NCBI GenBank assembly: GCA_900470155.1
Contig: UBZT01000003.1
Location: 1 to 64,000, forward strand
Direction: 5' to 3'
DNA length: 64,000 nucleotides
DNA from: Hyphomicrobiales bacterium
GTDB lineage: Bacteria; Pseudomonadota; Alphaproteobacteria; Rhizobiales; Rhizobiaceae
This document shows positions 34,388-44,120 of this stretch, piece by piece (the stretch's first letter is position 1; the number at the start of each line of letters is the position of its first letter). The notes beneath the pieces were generated by a model. The model did not search any database. It saw only the letters and a program-made list of their open reading frames with translations, and was not told the origin of the DNA. The position numbers and the translations under genes were made by a program.

Positions 34388-35740
34388 TCACATATCCGGC
34401 GGCCGGACAATATCCCCCTCGATGACCTTTCGCCGGGCAATTTCTTTTTTCATCTCCTGGAAAAGCGGATGCGCCTGAGGCTGCCCGGCCATGATCCAGT
34501 CTTTCAGCATCGATGGTGCAAATAGCCCTTCGGACGCAACGATTGCGGCCCCGACAAGACCGGAAGAGCTGCCCATCTGGGAGCGGATGATCTGCATGTC
34601 GCGGCTGACGAGGGGGTGGCAGGCACCGTAGATGGCCTCCCGTGTGGAGGCGAGAAGAATGTCATTGGTCTGCGCGATCGAGCCGGACAGCACGATGAGC
34701 GCGGGGTTCAGCATGTTGGCGAGCGTCGCAACCACTTGGCCGATCAGCCGGCCGCTCTGGGCCAGGATATCGATGGCGGCGGCATCGCCCATCTGGGCGG
34801 CCTGGGCGACTTCCAGTGCCGTGATGTCGGCGCCACGCCGAACGAGATCGGCGAGAACCGGGCTGGTGCCGTTCTCTGCCGCAAGCCTACCATCCTGGGC
34901 GATGCGATCCGATCCCGCCATCGCCTCAAGAGTGCCTGTCCTTTCGCCGACGGTCACCGGAACAGAACCGATGAGGCCGACGGCCCCCTGCGCGCCACGA
35001 AAGAGAATTCCGTCGCTTGCCAGCCCGGCCCCGATGCGTTTGCCGACCTTGACGAACATCATGGTGCGCTGATTGCGCCCGGCTCCGGCATGCAGTTCGC
35101 CCATCGTCATGGTCTCGACGCTGGAACGAAGCCAGACGGGCGCATCGAAGGCCGCAACGAGTGTCTCGACAAGCGGGAAGCTCTCCCAGCCCGGCAGAAC
35201 GCCGGGAGTGGCGCGTTGGAACAGCGTCTCGGCACCGTCGGAGACGGCGCCTGGAACCGAGATGGAGATGCCGTAGAGCTGGATGTCCGAATGCCGTTCC
35301 AGGATCCAGCGAAAAAGCGTGACCAGACGATCGGCGAGGGCGGACACAGGTTGGCTGAGTTCGGTCGCCTCGTGATGCTCCATGAGCAGGGAGCCGCCGA
35401 GATCGGCAATACCGACGCCGAGCGCGGTTTGGTCGAGCGTGGCAACGAGGATGCGGCCACGATCTGCGGCAAAACGCACGAGGCGCGGCGCGCGCCCACC
35501 GGATGCGGTCGCAAGTTCACTTTCGTCGACCAGACCGAGTTCGCCGAGCGTACCCAAGCGGTCTGCGACGACCGCGCGGCCGAGTTCACTCTGGCGCTCG
35601 ATTTCCTGGCGTGTGGCGGCCTGTTCTGTCCGCACCAGATTGAGAATTTCGACAAGGCTCGGCGCCGCGGTCTCGGTGACGCGCGGCCGACCTTTGCGGC
35701 GGGGAGCGGCGTCATTTGCCGCGGTTGCCGTCGTCGCCAT
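34388..35740 (-). CDS. ROK family transcriptional regulator
   Basis: 450 residues: an N-terminal winged helix-turn-helix (about residues 28-85, TRQEIERQSELGRAVVADRL) and a ROK/actin-fold C-terminal part (VKVGKRIGAGLASDGILFRG). The zinc motif CxCGxxGC and the GEIGH histidine of true ROK kinases are missing (GLIGSVPV), so it is a sugar-sensing repressor without kinase activity. It is divergent from the isomerase/transporter operon and probably represses it. Confidence 0.9.
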   Translation of the reverse strand: MATTATAANDAAPRRKGRPRVTETAAPSLVEILNLVRTEQAATRQEIERQSELGRAVVADRLGTLGELGLVDESELATASGGRAPRLVRFAADRGRILVATLDQTALGVGIADLGGSLLMEHHEATELSQPVSALADRLVTLFRWILERHSDIQLYGISISVPGAVSDGAETLFQRATPGVLPGWESFPLVETLVAAFDAPVWLRSSVETMTMGELHAGAGRNQRTMMFVKVGKRIGAGLASDGILFRGAQGAVGLIGSVPVTVGERTGTLEAMAGSDRIAQDGRLAAENGTSPVLADLVRRGADITALEVAQAAQMGDAAAIDILAQSGRLIGQVVATLANMLNPALIVLSGSIAQTNDILLASTREAIYGACHPLVSRDMQIIRSQMGSSSGLVGAAIVASEGLFAPSMLKDWIMAGQPQAHPLFQEMKKEIARRKVIEGDIVRPPDM

Positions 35741-35812
35741 TCCTTCTTCCTTCCGGCGGATTCGCCCTCTCCATCCTTCTTAAGGCGGAGGCTTCCGACT
35801 GGCAACATCGAT

Positions 35813-35866
35813 CTTTTGCATTAAATCAGCAAAAGTATGCTTAGTTGTGCAGTTAAATAATTGACA
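35813..35866 (+). promoter_or_regulatory. inverted repeat and -35 box before the sugar operon
   Basis: cttttgc (35813-35819) and gcaaaag (35829-35835) form a 7-bp inverted repeat with a 9-nt AT-rich spacer, a plausible ROK operator. A perfect TTGACA (35861-35866) follows; 17 bases on, taagac (35884-35889) is a weak -10. Confidence 0.45.
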
Positions 35867-35927
35867 TGCACCTTTTATGGACGTAAGACAGCTCGCACAT
35901 CAACACGGTCACTGGGAGGAGGCGCCG

Positions 35928-36740
35928 ATGTCGAACTTCAAGCTCGCCTATCATGCGAACTGCTGGGGCAGTCTTGGCGGAGATGCGGTCGGCGTCACGT
36001 CGATCACCAATCTCGCCTACCGCACCTTTGGCGACATGCGTCGGGCCTTCGCGGACATCGCGTCGGCGGGATATGAGGGCGTCGAGCTCTTCGACGGCAA
36101 TCTTCTCGATTTCAGCCTGGACGATATGCGGGCCCTGCTTGCGGACAGCGGGCTGGCGCTCGTGGCGACCTATGCCGGCGGCAACTTCATCTTCGACGAC
36201 ATTCTGCCGGAGGAACTGGCCCGGGTGACTCGCGCGGCGGATCGCGCAGTCGAGCTCGGCGCCCCGCATCTTGTCGTCGGCGGTGGCGCCAAACGCTTCG
36301 ATGGCATCCGCGAGGCCGACTATCACAAGCTCGCAGCCGCGCTCGACCGCGTGAAGGAAATCGCCGAGGCGCGCGGCCTCGCCGCCCATTACCACCCGCA
36401 TCTTTCGACCATCGTCGAAGGACCGGCCGAGGTTCGCAAGATCTTTGCGCTTACCGGCATTCATTTCTGCCCGGACACGGCCCATCTCGCCGCTGCCGGA
36501 GGAGATCCTGCCGCGCTCATTCGCGAGCATGCGGCACGTATCTCCTATGTCCATCTCAAGGGTTTCCAGAAGGAGCCATTCGCCTTCACACCGATCGATC
36601 GCGGTGACGTGCCGACGGACGACATCATCGCGGCCCTTAGGGAGGTTGGCTTCGATGGCTGGGTCTGCACGGAGCTCGATTCATGGTCTGACCCACTCGA
36701 AGGTGCGAAGGCGAGCATGACCTATCTCAAATCGGCCTGA
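35928..36740 (+). CDS. sugar phosphate isomerase/epimerase family TIM-barrel protein
   Basis: 270 residues of the AP-endonuclease-2/xylose-isomerase-like barrel family. Metal-ligand-type residues appear in order: the segment YEGVELFDG, HYHPHLSTIVEG, FCPDTAHLAAAGGDP, SYVHLKGF and CTELDSW. It likely interconverts a keto sugar or an inositol-like compound together with the dehydrogenase two genes downstream. The ATG at 35928 has GGAGG 8 bases before it. First gene of the operon. Confidence 0.88.
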   Translation: MSNFKLAYHANCWGSLGGDAVGVTSITNLAYRTFGDMRRAFADIASAGYEGVELFDGNLLDFSLDDMRALLADSGLALVATYAGGNFIFDDILPEELARVTRAADRAVELGAPHLVVGGGAKRFDGIREADYHKLAAALDRVKEIAEARGLAAHYHPHLSTIVEGPAEVRKIFALTGIHFCPDTAHLAAAGGDPAALIREHAARISYVHLKGFQKEPFAFTPIDRGDVPTDDIIAALREVGFDGWVCTELDSWSDPLEGAKASMTYLKSA

Positions 36741-36785
36741 CGGCCGCGACCGGGGCGCATGCCCCACTTTCGGGAGGAGAAAGTG

Positions 36786-37907
36786 ATGATGAAGAGACGA
36801 ACCCTGTTAGGCACTGCCGCCGTGTTGGCGCTTGCCTGCACCTATGCAGCGCCGGCCTTCGCCGATCCTGACAGCGCCCTGGCCGCGCTCCAGCAGACGG
36901 TCCTGTCCAAGGGACCGTCGGGCGAAGATCCCTCGCCAGCCGCCGATGTTACTCTGTCCGACGAGGAGCTGGCGAAGATCAAGGCCATGAATGCGACGGC
37001 CGCGATCGTCATGCACTACGGTGGCAACGACTGGTCACGCGCCCAGATCAACGGCCTTCAGACCCAATTCGCCGCGATGGGCATCAAGGTGCTTGCGGTG
37101 ACCGATGCCGGCTTCAAGCCGGAAAAACAGGTCTCCGACCTTGAGACCATCATGGCGCAGAAGCCAAATGTCATCGTCTCGATCCCGACGGATCCGACAG
37201 CGACGGCCGCGGCCTACAAGGCAGCCGCAGAGGCTGGCACCAAACTCGTCTTCATGGACAATGTGCCGACAGGCTTTGAAGCCGGCAAGGACTATGTGTC
37301 GGTCGTATCTGCCGACAACTATGGCAATGGCGTGGCCTCTGCGCACCTGATGGCCAAGGCGCTGAACGGGGAGGGCGATATCGGGCTCGTGTTCCATGCC
37401 GCCGATTTCTTCGTCACCAAGCAGCGTTACGATGCCTTCAAGGCGACCATCGCCTCCGACTATCCCAATATCAAGATCGTGGCCGAGCAGGGCATCGGCG
37501 GACCTGATTTCTCGGGCGATGCGGAAAAGGCGGCGTCTGCTATCCTCACCTCCAACCCCACCATCAAGGGCATCTGGGCTGTCTGGGACGTGCCGGCCGA
37601 AGGCGTGATTTCGGCAGCCCGTGTCGCAGGTCGCGACGATCTCGTCATCACCACGATCGACCTCGGTGAGAATGTGGCGATCTCGATGGCCCAGGGCGGC
37701 TTCGTCAAGGGGCTCGGCGCGCAGCGGCCTTATGACGCCGGTGTCGTTGAAGCCAAGCTTGCCGGCTATGCACTGCTCGGCAAGGAAGCGCCGGCCTTCG
37801 TTGCTCTGCCTGCCCTTCCTGTGACCCGGGACACGCTGCTCGATGGCTGGAAGGCGGTCTATTCCACCGAGGCGACCGACAACATCAAGACCAGCCTCGG
37901 ACAGTGA
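36786..37907 (+). CDS. CUT2-type ABC sugar-binding protein, secreted
   Basis: 373 residues with a signal peptide (RRTLLGTAAVLALACTYAAP, cleavage near AFA-DP). Type I periplasmic binding fold of the ribose/xylose-binding group. It delivers the sugar to the ATPase and permease encoded downstream. An acidic 45-residue segment after the signal is not seen in short ribose-binding proteins. Two ATG codons lie at 36786/36789 after GGGAGGAGAAAG. A strong hairpin follows the gene. Confidence 0.92.
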   Translation: MMKRRTLLGTAAVLALACTYAAPAFADPDSALAALQQTVLSKGPSGEDPSPAADVTLSDEELAKIKAMNATAAIVMHYGGNDWSRAQINGLQTQFAAMGIKVLAVTDAGFKPEKQVSDLETIMAQKPNVIVSIPTDPTATAAAYKAAAEAGTKLVFMDNVPTGFEAGKDYVSVVSADNYGNGVASAHLMAKALNGEGDIGLVFHAADFFVTKQRYDAFKATIASDYPNIKIVAEQGIGGPDFSGDAEKAASAILTSNPTIKGIWAVWDVPAEGVISAARVAGRDDLVITTIDLGENVAISMAQGGFVKGLGAQRPYDAGVVEAKLAGYALLGKEAPAFVALPALPVTRDTLLDGWKAVYSTEATDNIKTSLGQ

Positions 37908-37913
37908 TCTGCA

Positions 37914-37944
37914 GGATACGGGGCGCTTATCGCGCCCCGTATCC
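37914..37944 (+). terminator. 13-bp perfect hairpin after the binding-protein gene
   Basis: ggatacggggcgc (37914-37926) and gcgccccgtatcc (37932-37944) with a 5-nt loop and no T-run. Such hairpins after binding-protein genes protect the upstream mRNA or partly stop transcription so that the binding protein is made in excess. Confidence 0.7.
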
Positions 37945-38014
37945 GACACTATCCGGCCTTTGCCGGCAGTTGAACTTGGCGCCCAAGGGGCGAGCGTTTT
38001 TCAGGAGAAAACCG

Positions 38015-39181
38015 ATGACCAAAGTGATGAACGTCGCCATGATCGGTGGCGGCTTCATGGGCAAGGCGCATGCCATGGCCTATGCTTCCATGCCGATGTT
38101 CTTCTGGCCCGCACCGGCCATTCCCCACCGCAAGGTCGTGGTCGATGTGACCGACGGCATGGCCGAGGAAGCGCGCCAGCGCTACGGTTTCGAGGAAGCG
38201 TCGTCTGACTGGCGCGCTGTCGTCAACCGGCCGGATATCGACGTCGTCGATATCTGCACGCCGAACAACGTGCATGCCGAGATCGCCATTGCGGCCGCCA
38301 AGGCCGGCAAGCACATCATCTGCGAAAAGCCGCTTGCCCGCACCGTCGAAGAGGCGAGGGCGATGCATGACGCGGTGAAAGCCGCCGGCGTCATTCACAT
38401 GGTGGCCTTCAATTATCGCCGCACGCCGGCCGTGGCGCTCGCGAAGAAGTACATCGACGAGGGGCGCATAGGCCGGATCCTGAATTTCCGCGGCACCTAT
38501 CTGCAGGACTGGTCGGCCGACCCGGATTCGCCCCTCTCCTGGCGCTTCCAGAAGAAGATCGCCGGCTCCGGCACGGTCGGCGACATCGCCACCCATGTCG
38601 TCGATCTCGCCCATTATCTCGTCGGCCCGATCGCAGAGGTCAACGCGATCACGACGACCTACAACAAGACGCGACCGCTGCAGCAGGGCGGCGTCGATAA
38701 GCTCGGCGCAGCGGAAAAGGCCGCAGATGCCGAACGCGGCGAGGTGGATGTCGACGATGAGGTCATCTCGATGCTGAAGTTCGAGGGCGGTGCGATCGGC
38801 AGCCTGGAAGCGACCCGCAACGCTTATGGCCGCAACAACTTCATCACGCTGGAAATACACGGCACAAAGGGTTCGATCCATTTCAACTACGAGCGCCGCG
38901 ACGAGCTTCAGGTGATGTTTGCCGACGACCCGGCGGATGCCCGCGGTTTCCGCACCGTCTATACAGGTCCGGCCCATCCCTATGGCAACGGCCTCTGGCC
39001 AATCCCCGGCCTCGGCATCGGCTATTCGGAAACGAAGATCGTCGAATGCTATGATTTCTTCTCGGCTATCGCGAAGAACCGGCAGCCGAGCCCCAATTTC
39101 GAGGACGGCCTGTTGACGGAACTCGTCGCCGACGCCCTCATTCGCTCCGGCGAGACCGGACTATGGGAGAAGGTGGGATGA
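38015..39181 (+). CDS. Gfo/Idh/MocA family oxidoreductase
   Basis: 388 residues. Rossmann motif MIGGGFMGKAHAMAY at the N-terminus, the EKP motif (CEKPLARTVEEA, about residues 108-119) and the C-terminal GFO_IDH_MocA_C beta domain with GSGTVGDIATHVVDLAHYL. It should oxidise a sugar or cyclitol with NAD(P). The ATG at 38015 follows CAGGAG by 8 bases. The stop overlaps the ATPase start as ATGA. Confidence 0.9.
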   Translation: MTKVMNVAMIGGGFMGKAHAMAYASMPMFFWPAPAIPHRKVVVDVTDGMAEEARQRYGFEEASSDWRAVVNRPDIDVVDICTPNNVHAEIAIAAAKAGKHIICEKPLARTVEEARAMHDAVKAAGVIHMVAFNYRRTPAVALAKKYIDEGRIGRILNFRGTYLQDWSADPDSPLSWRFQKKIAGSGTVGDIATHVVDLAHYLVGPIAEVNAITTTYNKTRPLQQGGVDKLGAAEKAADAERGEVDVDDEVISMLKFEGGAIGSLEATRNAYGRNNFITLEIHGTKGSIHFNYERRDELQVMFADDPADARGFRTVYTGPAHPYGNGLWPIPGLGIGYSETKIVECYDFFSAIAKNRQPSPNFEDGLLTELVADALIRSGETGLWEKVG

Positions 39182-40752
39182 GTGCGAGCGCCGCTGCGGT
39201 CCGCATGACCGGCATATCCAAGACATTCGGCGGCGTGCGTGCGCTGGACGACGTCTCCTTAGAGGTCATGCCCGGCGAGGTCCATGCGCTGCTCGGCGGA
39301 AACGGCGCCGGCAAGTCGACGATCCTCAAGGTGCTGAACGGAGTGCATCGCCCGGACAAGGGCGCAATCGAGGTCGGTGCTATGCCCCTGTCCACCCATT
39401 CACCGGAGGCATCCCGGGCTGCCGGCATCGCCATGAACTACCAGGAAATGAGCCTCGTCCCGACGCTGACGGTGGCGCAAAACATCTTCCTGACGCGGGA
39501 ATACCGCGCCGGCACGGGGCTCATCGACGATCATGAGGCGGAGAAGCGTGCGGCGGACATATTCGCCATGCTCGACGTCTTTGTCGATCCGAAGGCCCTG
39601 GTCGGCGATCTTGGTGCTGGCCAGAAGCAACTGACGGAGATCGCCAAGGCGATCTCCCAGGATGCGAGGGTGCTGGTGCTGGACGAACCCTCGACGGCGC
39701 TTGCCGTGTCCGATGTCGAGCGGCTCTTCGTCTTCCTGCGAAAGTTGAAGGCAAAGGGTGTGGCGATCATCTATGTCAGCCACCGCATGGACGAGATAGC
39801 CCGCATTGCTGACCGCGCGACGATCCTGCGCGACGGACGACATGTCATCACCGCACCGCTTAGTGAGTTGCCGATCGACACGATGATCGAGCACATCGTC
39901 GGGCGGCGCTCGAAGGGGCTGTCGGACGTCGAGCGCGGCGTCGCCGTGAAAGGTGACGTGCTGCTGGAACTCGATAATGTCAGCGGCCGCCACAAGCCGG
40001 AGAACGTGTCCCTGACGCTGCATCGTGGCGAAGTGCTGGGGCTCGCGGGCCTGCTCGGCTCGGGCCGTTCGTCGCTGGCGCGGGTTATGGCCGGCATCGA
40101 CCCGGTGGCCAAGGGTGAAATCCGGATCCAGGGCCGCGCCGTCACGATCCGAAAGCCGGGCGATGCGATTGCCGCCGGTATCGCGCTGGTGCCGGAAGCG
40201 CGCGCCACGCAGGGCATCATTCCCGACCATTCGGTCGCGTCCAACATGATCCTCGCCGTCATCGACAGGCTGTCCAAGGGTGGCCTCCTCGATACCAAGG
40301 CGGCAAACGACCTGACGGACGCACAAATCGGGCGCCTGCGCGTGAAGACGGCAAGCCGGGACCATGCGGTTTCGACGCTTTCGGGCGGCAACCAGCAGAA
40401 GGTCGTCATCGGCAAGTGGCTTGCCACCAATCCCGACATCCTCATTCTCGACGAGCCGACAGCAGGCATCGACATCGGTTCCAAGTCCGAAATCATCCGC
40501 CTGGTGCGGGAACTCGCAGCCGCCGGCAAAGGCATCATCATGATCTCGTCCGAGCTCTCAGAGCTTTTGACCGCCTGCGATCGCATTCTCGTCATGGCTG
40601 ACGGGCGCGTCCACCAGGATCTGCCGCGCGAGGCGCTGGAAGATCCGTCCGTGCCCGCCGATGACCTTGCCCACCGTCTCCAGGCCGCAGAGCAGCGGCT
40701 CCAGATCGAAATTCAGAAGGCCCTTGCGGTTCAGGAGGTTTCCCATGGCTAA
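39178..40752 (+). CDS. CUT2 sugar ABC transporter ATPase (two nucleotide-binding domains)
   Basis: 524 residues with two ABC domains. The first has Walker A GGNGAGKST, a divergent signature LGAGQKQL and Walker B VLVLDEPS. The second has a degenerate Walker A (GLLGSGRSSL), the signature LSGGNQQKVVIGKW and Walker B ILILDEPTAGID, which is the normal RbsA/XylG pattern. It powers uptake of the sugar bound by the 36786 protein. Confidence 0.94.
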   Translation: MSASAAAVRMTGISKTFGGVRALDDVSLEVMPGEVHALLGGNGAGKSTILKVLNGVHRPDKGAIEVGAMPLSTHSPEASRAAGIAMNYQEMSLVPTLTVAQNIFLTREYRAGTGLIDDHEAEKRAADIFAMLDVFVDPKALVGDLGAGQKQLTEIAKAISQDARVLVLDEPSTALAVSDVERLFVFLRKLKAKGVAIIYVSHRMDEIARIADRATILRDGRHVITAPLSELPIDTMIEHIVGRRSKGLSDVERGVAVKGDVLLELDNVSGRHKPENVSLTLHRGEVLGLAGLLGSGRSSLARVMAGIDPVAKGEIRIQGRAVTIRKPGDAIAAGIALVPEARATQGIIPDHSVASNMILAVIDRLSKGGLLDTKAANDLTDAQIGRLRVKTASRDHAVSTLSGGNQQKVVIGKWLATNPDILILDEPTAGIDIGSKSEIIRLVRELAAAGKGIIMISSELSELLTACDRILVMADGRVHQDLPREALEDPSVPADDLAHRLQAAEQRLQIEIQKALAVQEVSHG

Positions 40753-41680
40753 CGCCTTCTTCGCCAACTGGCGCAAGAACATCATCTATATCGGCTTCGT
40801 CGTCATTTTCCTCGTCTTCGCGGTGACCCTGGCAGACAAGGGGTTCCTCAATCCCAACAACCTGCTCAACATCGTGCGGCAGACGGCGATGATCGCCGTC
40901 ATGGCGATTGCCATGACCTTCGTGCTCTCGGCCGGCGAGATCGACCTTTCGGTCGGTGCGGTCGCGGGTCTTGCCACAGTCACGGTCGCGATGGGTATCG
41001 CCGCAGGCGGGCCGATCGTGGGTGTCGGTGCAGGCATCGCCACGGGTCTTGCCGTCGGCATGTTCAATGGCTGGCTGACAACCCGCATCGGCATTCCGTC
41101 CTTCCTAACGACACTGGCCATGATGGGCATCGCCAAGGGCGTCGCCATGTGGATATCGGCGACAGCCGCCGTGCCGATCCTGTCGCCCGGCTATTCCTGG
41201 CTCTTCGGCGGCGGCAATCTCGGGCCGGTGCCGGTGCTTATGCTCTGGATGGCGGTCCTCGGCGGCATCGGCCACATCGTGCTGCGCCGCTCGGGCTTTG
41301 GCCGGCGGGTGCTGGCGACCGGCGGCGGCGAGACGGCGGCGCGCTATTCCGGCATCGACACGAAGGCGATCAAGTTCAAGGTACTGGTCCTCTCTTCGCT
41401 CGCTGCAGCGCTCGCGGGCATGCTCTATGCGGGACGCCTGCAATCCGGCCGGTTCCAGCTCGGTGAAGGCGACGAACTCTCGGTAATCGCCGCGGCGGTG
41501 CTCGGCGGCACGAGCCTCTTCGGCGGCAGGGGAACCGTCATCGGCACGATCGTCGGCGCCCTGATGATTGGCCTCATCAACAACGGCCTCATCCTGATGG
41601 GTCTCGAATTCAGCCAGCAGCTGATCGCGCGCGGTGGCATCATCATTCTCGCCGTCGCGCTCAGCCAGAAGCGGAGCTGA
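40745..41680 (+). CDS. CUT2 sugar ABC transporter permease
   Basis: 311 residues with about eight to ten membrane helices of the RbsC type, including the typical SAGEIDLSVGAVAGL and AAVLGGTSLFGGRGTVIGT segments. It forms the membrane channel as a homodimer. The start overlaps the ATPase stop by 8 bp and has AGGAGG before it; the longer open frame upstream lies inside the ATPase gene. Confidence 0.94.
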   Translation: MANAFFANWRKNIIYIGFVVIFLVFAVTLADKGFLNPNNLLNIVRQTAMIAVMAIAMTFVLSAGEIDLSVGAVAGLATVTVAMGIAAGGPIVGVGAGIATGLAVGMFNGWLTTRIGIPSFLTTLAMMGIAKGVAMWISATAAVPILSPGYSWLFGGGNLGPVPVLMLWMAVLGGIGHIVLRRSGFGRRVLATGGGETAARYSGIDTKAIKFKVLVLSSLAAALAGMLYAGRLQSGRFQLGEGDELSVIAAAVLGGTSLFGGRGTVIGTIVGALMIGLINNGLILMGLEFSQQLIARGGIIILAVALSQKRS

Positions 41681-41685
41681 GAGCC

Positions 41686-41991
41686 ATGATCGTTTCCCTC
41701 ATCGCAACGCTGACGGCCCTCCCGGAAACCCGGGAGGAGCTTTACCGCCTCCTGGTCGATCAGGTCGGGCCCACGCGTGCCGAACATGGCTGCATCGACT
41801 ACAATCTTCACGTCGATGCCGTCGACCCCTGCATCTTCGTTTTCTATGAGAACTGGGAGAGCCAGGCGGACCTCGATGCACACATGAAAATGCCGCACCT
41901 CGAGCCTCTGCTGAGCCAGATCGACTGTCTGCTGGCGAAACCGATCGAGATGTGGCGGCTGCACCCGGCGGAGCTCGCAACGACGAAGTGA
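41686..41991 (+). CDS. antibiotic biosynthesis monooxygenase (ABM) domain protein
   Basis: 101 residues, a single ABM/YgiN ferredoxin-like fold (LPETREELYRLLVDQVG, EHGCIDYNLH, FYENWESQADLDAHM). Members are quinol monooxygenases, heme-degrading enzymes or small isomerase-like proteins. It is the last gene of the sugar operon, 5 bases after the permease, so it may handle a sugar-derived ketone, but the reaction is unknown. Confidence 0.85.
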   Translation: MIVSLIATLTALPETREELYRLLVDQVGPTRAEHGCIDYNLHVDAVDPCIFVFYENWESQADLDAHMKMPHLEPLLSQIDCLLAKPIEMWRLHPAELATTK

Positions 41992-42077
41992 TCGACCGTG
42001 CCTGACGAAAGGCGAAAGCGATCAGCGCTGCCGGCGAGGCGGCAGTCCCTCATTTGCCGCATCTCCGGCTTGAGCGC

Positions 42078-44069
42078 TCATCTGGCGTCTGACGGCGCAT
42101 CGATCGCATCCCGCAAGGCATCTGCCAGTTGCCGTCGCGTATAGGGCTTCGCCAGCGGCGACAATCTCGACGTTGCGCCGATACCGTCGATATCCGCATA
42201 GCCGGTCGCCAGGACGACAGGGAGCATCGGATGCCGGACCCTGATTTCGCTCGCCAGGGCGCGGCCGTCGATTGGGCCGGGCATGACCACATCCGAGAAG
42301 ACCAGATCGAACGGGCCGTCCGTTTCGAGTGTCCGCAGCGCCTCCATCCCATTCTCCACGCAAGTCACTGAATAACCGAGAGAAAGCAGTGTTCCTGTGG
42401 CGAAATCGCGGACCATGGGATCGTCCTCGACGACGAGAATATGCTCCTTGCCTCCCTGAAGCCCCCCTTGCGGAGCAGGTTCGGCAGGAGTGTCCGTCGG
42501 CGCCAGTCGGGGAAATGAGAGGGAAATGGTCGTTCCCTCCTCCGGCTCCGACTCGATGTCGATCCTGCCTCCCGATTGCCGCATGAAGCCATAGACCGTG
42601 CTGAGGCCCAGTCCGCTGCCCTTGCCGAAGGGCTTCGTGGTGAAGAAGGGCTCGAAGGCTTTCGCGCGCGTCTCCGTGTCCATGCCGAAGCCATCGTCGG
42701 AAATACGGACCACGGCATCATCGCCGTTTCTGCTCGTCGAAATTGTCAGCCTGCCCCCATTGGGCATTGCGTCGCGAGCATTGATGCAGAGATTCATGAT
42801 CGACGCTTCCAGTTGCGCCGCATCCGCCCTCACATGTCCCGCTGAAGGATCGAGTTCGAGCCGCAGCATGATGGTTTCGCCCAGCGCGGACGTTAACAAC
42901 CCCTCCATGGCACGTATGGAACCATTGATATCAAGAGAGGCCGGCTCGAGCGGCTGTCGTCCTGCAAAGGTCAGAAGTTGGCGGGTCAGGGCGGCGCCCT
43001 GTTGAGATGCCTTGTGGTTCAAGTTCGCGATCGCGGACAGTCTGGGATCGGTAATTTCGTCCGCCAGGGTCTCTGCCGTCCCGAGAATGACCGTCAAAAG
43101 ATTGTTGAAGTCGTGCGCGACGCCGCCCGTCAGTTGGCCAATGGCTTCAAGGCGCTGTGCCTGCAGCCGTTTCGCCTCGTCCAGCCTGGTCTCGGTGACG
43201 TCGCGGACGCCACCGACCATGCGCGTTGCCTCGCCGGCGGCATTGCGGATGATATGACCCTGATCGAGAACCTCGGCATAGGTCCCCGTTCCACGCCGGA
43301 AGCGGTACTCTTCCCGCCACGTGTCGACCCGACCTTCGATCGCGGCCAGCACGCTGGACACTACGCTCGCGCGGTCGTCCGGGTGGATCATGGATTCCCA
43401 TTCCCTCAATCCGTTCTCGACCGGCACATCGTCATGACCGAAGACGGATGCGATATTGCTGTTCCATTCCACCCGACCGGTTGCAATGTCCCAGTCCCAG
43501 ATCGCATCCGTCGTCATCATGGCGACGATCGCGAAGCGCTCCTCGCTTTCGGCCAGACGTTCCTTTGCAGTCCTCTTGTCGGTGATGTCCCGCCCTGTCG
43601 CGACGAAATGGGTGGCGCGTCCGTCCGCGCCGACAATCGGCGCGATGCTCATGTCCACCCAGTATTCGCGTCCATCCTTGGCGTAGTTGAGAATTTCGAC
43701 CCGGATCGCCCTTGGAAGCGCCATGGCGCGATCGATCTGTTCGATGGTCTCGGCGGCCGTGTGCTTTCCCTGAAGAAAGCTCGGAGACCGACCAAGCGCA
43801 TCGCTCGGTGAATAGCCGGTGATCCGCACGAAGGCATCGTTGACATAGACGATGGCATGGCTGTTTCCTGGCTGTGATGGGGCTTTCGTGACGATGACGA
43901 AGTCCTCGGTCCTCGAAATCGCCATTTCCAGCAGGTGCAAGTGTTCATCGGTGGCGTGCCGTTTCGTCACGTCGCGAAAATAGACGGTCAGACCTCCCGG
44001 TCCGGGATAGGCGGTGACTGCAAACCACGCGTTCAGGGACTCGTAGAAGACTTCGAAGTCGGCGGTCAT
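42078..44069 (-). CDS. PAS hybrid histidine kinase, C-terminal portion after an in-frame stop
   Basis: 663 residues from the first ATG after the interruption. It contains two PAS/PAC units (about residues 45-170 and 175-300), the phosphoacceptor helix GGVAHDFNNLLTVI, a HATPase with NLCINARDAM and GSGLGLSTVYGF, and a C-terminal receiver (LVVEDDPMVRD, phosphorylatable Asp in VFSDVVMPG, Lys in AKPYTRRQL). The frame continues without shift into the N-terminal half at 44121-44894, separated only by a TAA and 17 sense codons. As a separate protein it lacks the membrane anchor and has no obvious ribosome binding site. Confidence 0.85.
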   Translation of the reverse strand: MTADFEVFYESLNAWFAVTAYPGPGGLTVYFRDVTKRHATDEHLHLLEMAISRTEDFVIVTKAPSQPGNSHAIVYVNDAFVRITGYSPSDALGRSPSFLQGKHTAAETIEQIDRAMALPRAIRVEILNYAKDGREYWVDMSIAPIVGADGRATHFVATGRDITDKRTAKERLAESEERFAIVAMMTTDAIWDWDIATGRVEWNSNIASVFGHDDVPVENGLREWESMIHPDDRASVVSSVLAAIEGRVDTWREEYRFRRGTGTYAEVLDQGHIIRNAAGEATRMVGGVRDVTETRLDEAKRLQAQRLEAIGQLTGGVAHDFNNLLTVILGTAETLADEITDPRLSAIANLNHKASQQGAALTRQLLTFAGRQPLEPASLDINGSIRAMEGLLTSALGETIMLRLELDPSAGHVRADAAQLEASIMNLCINARDAMPNGGRLTISTSRNGDDAVVRISDDGFGMDTETRAKAFEPFFTTKPFGKGSGLGLSTVYGFMRQSGGRIDIESEPEEGTTISLSFPRLAPTDTPAEPAPQGGLQGGKEHILVVEDDPMVRDFATGTLLSLGYSVTCVENGMEALRTLETDGPFDLVFSDVVMPGPIDGRALASEIRVRHPMLPVVLATGYADIDGIGATSRLSPLAKPYTRRQLADALRDAIDAPSDAR

Positions 44070-44120
44070 GTTTTCGCGGATGGCCCGCTCGTAATGCCCG
44101 CGAATGATCCCCGAGGAGGC

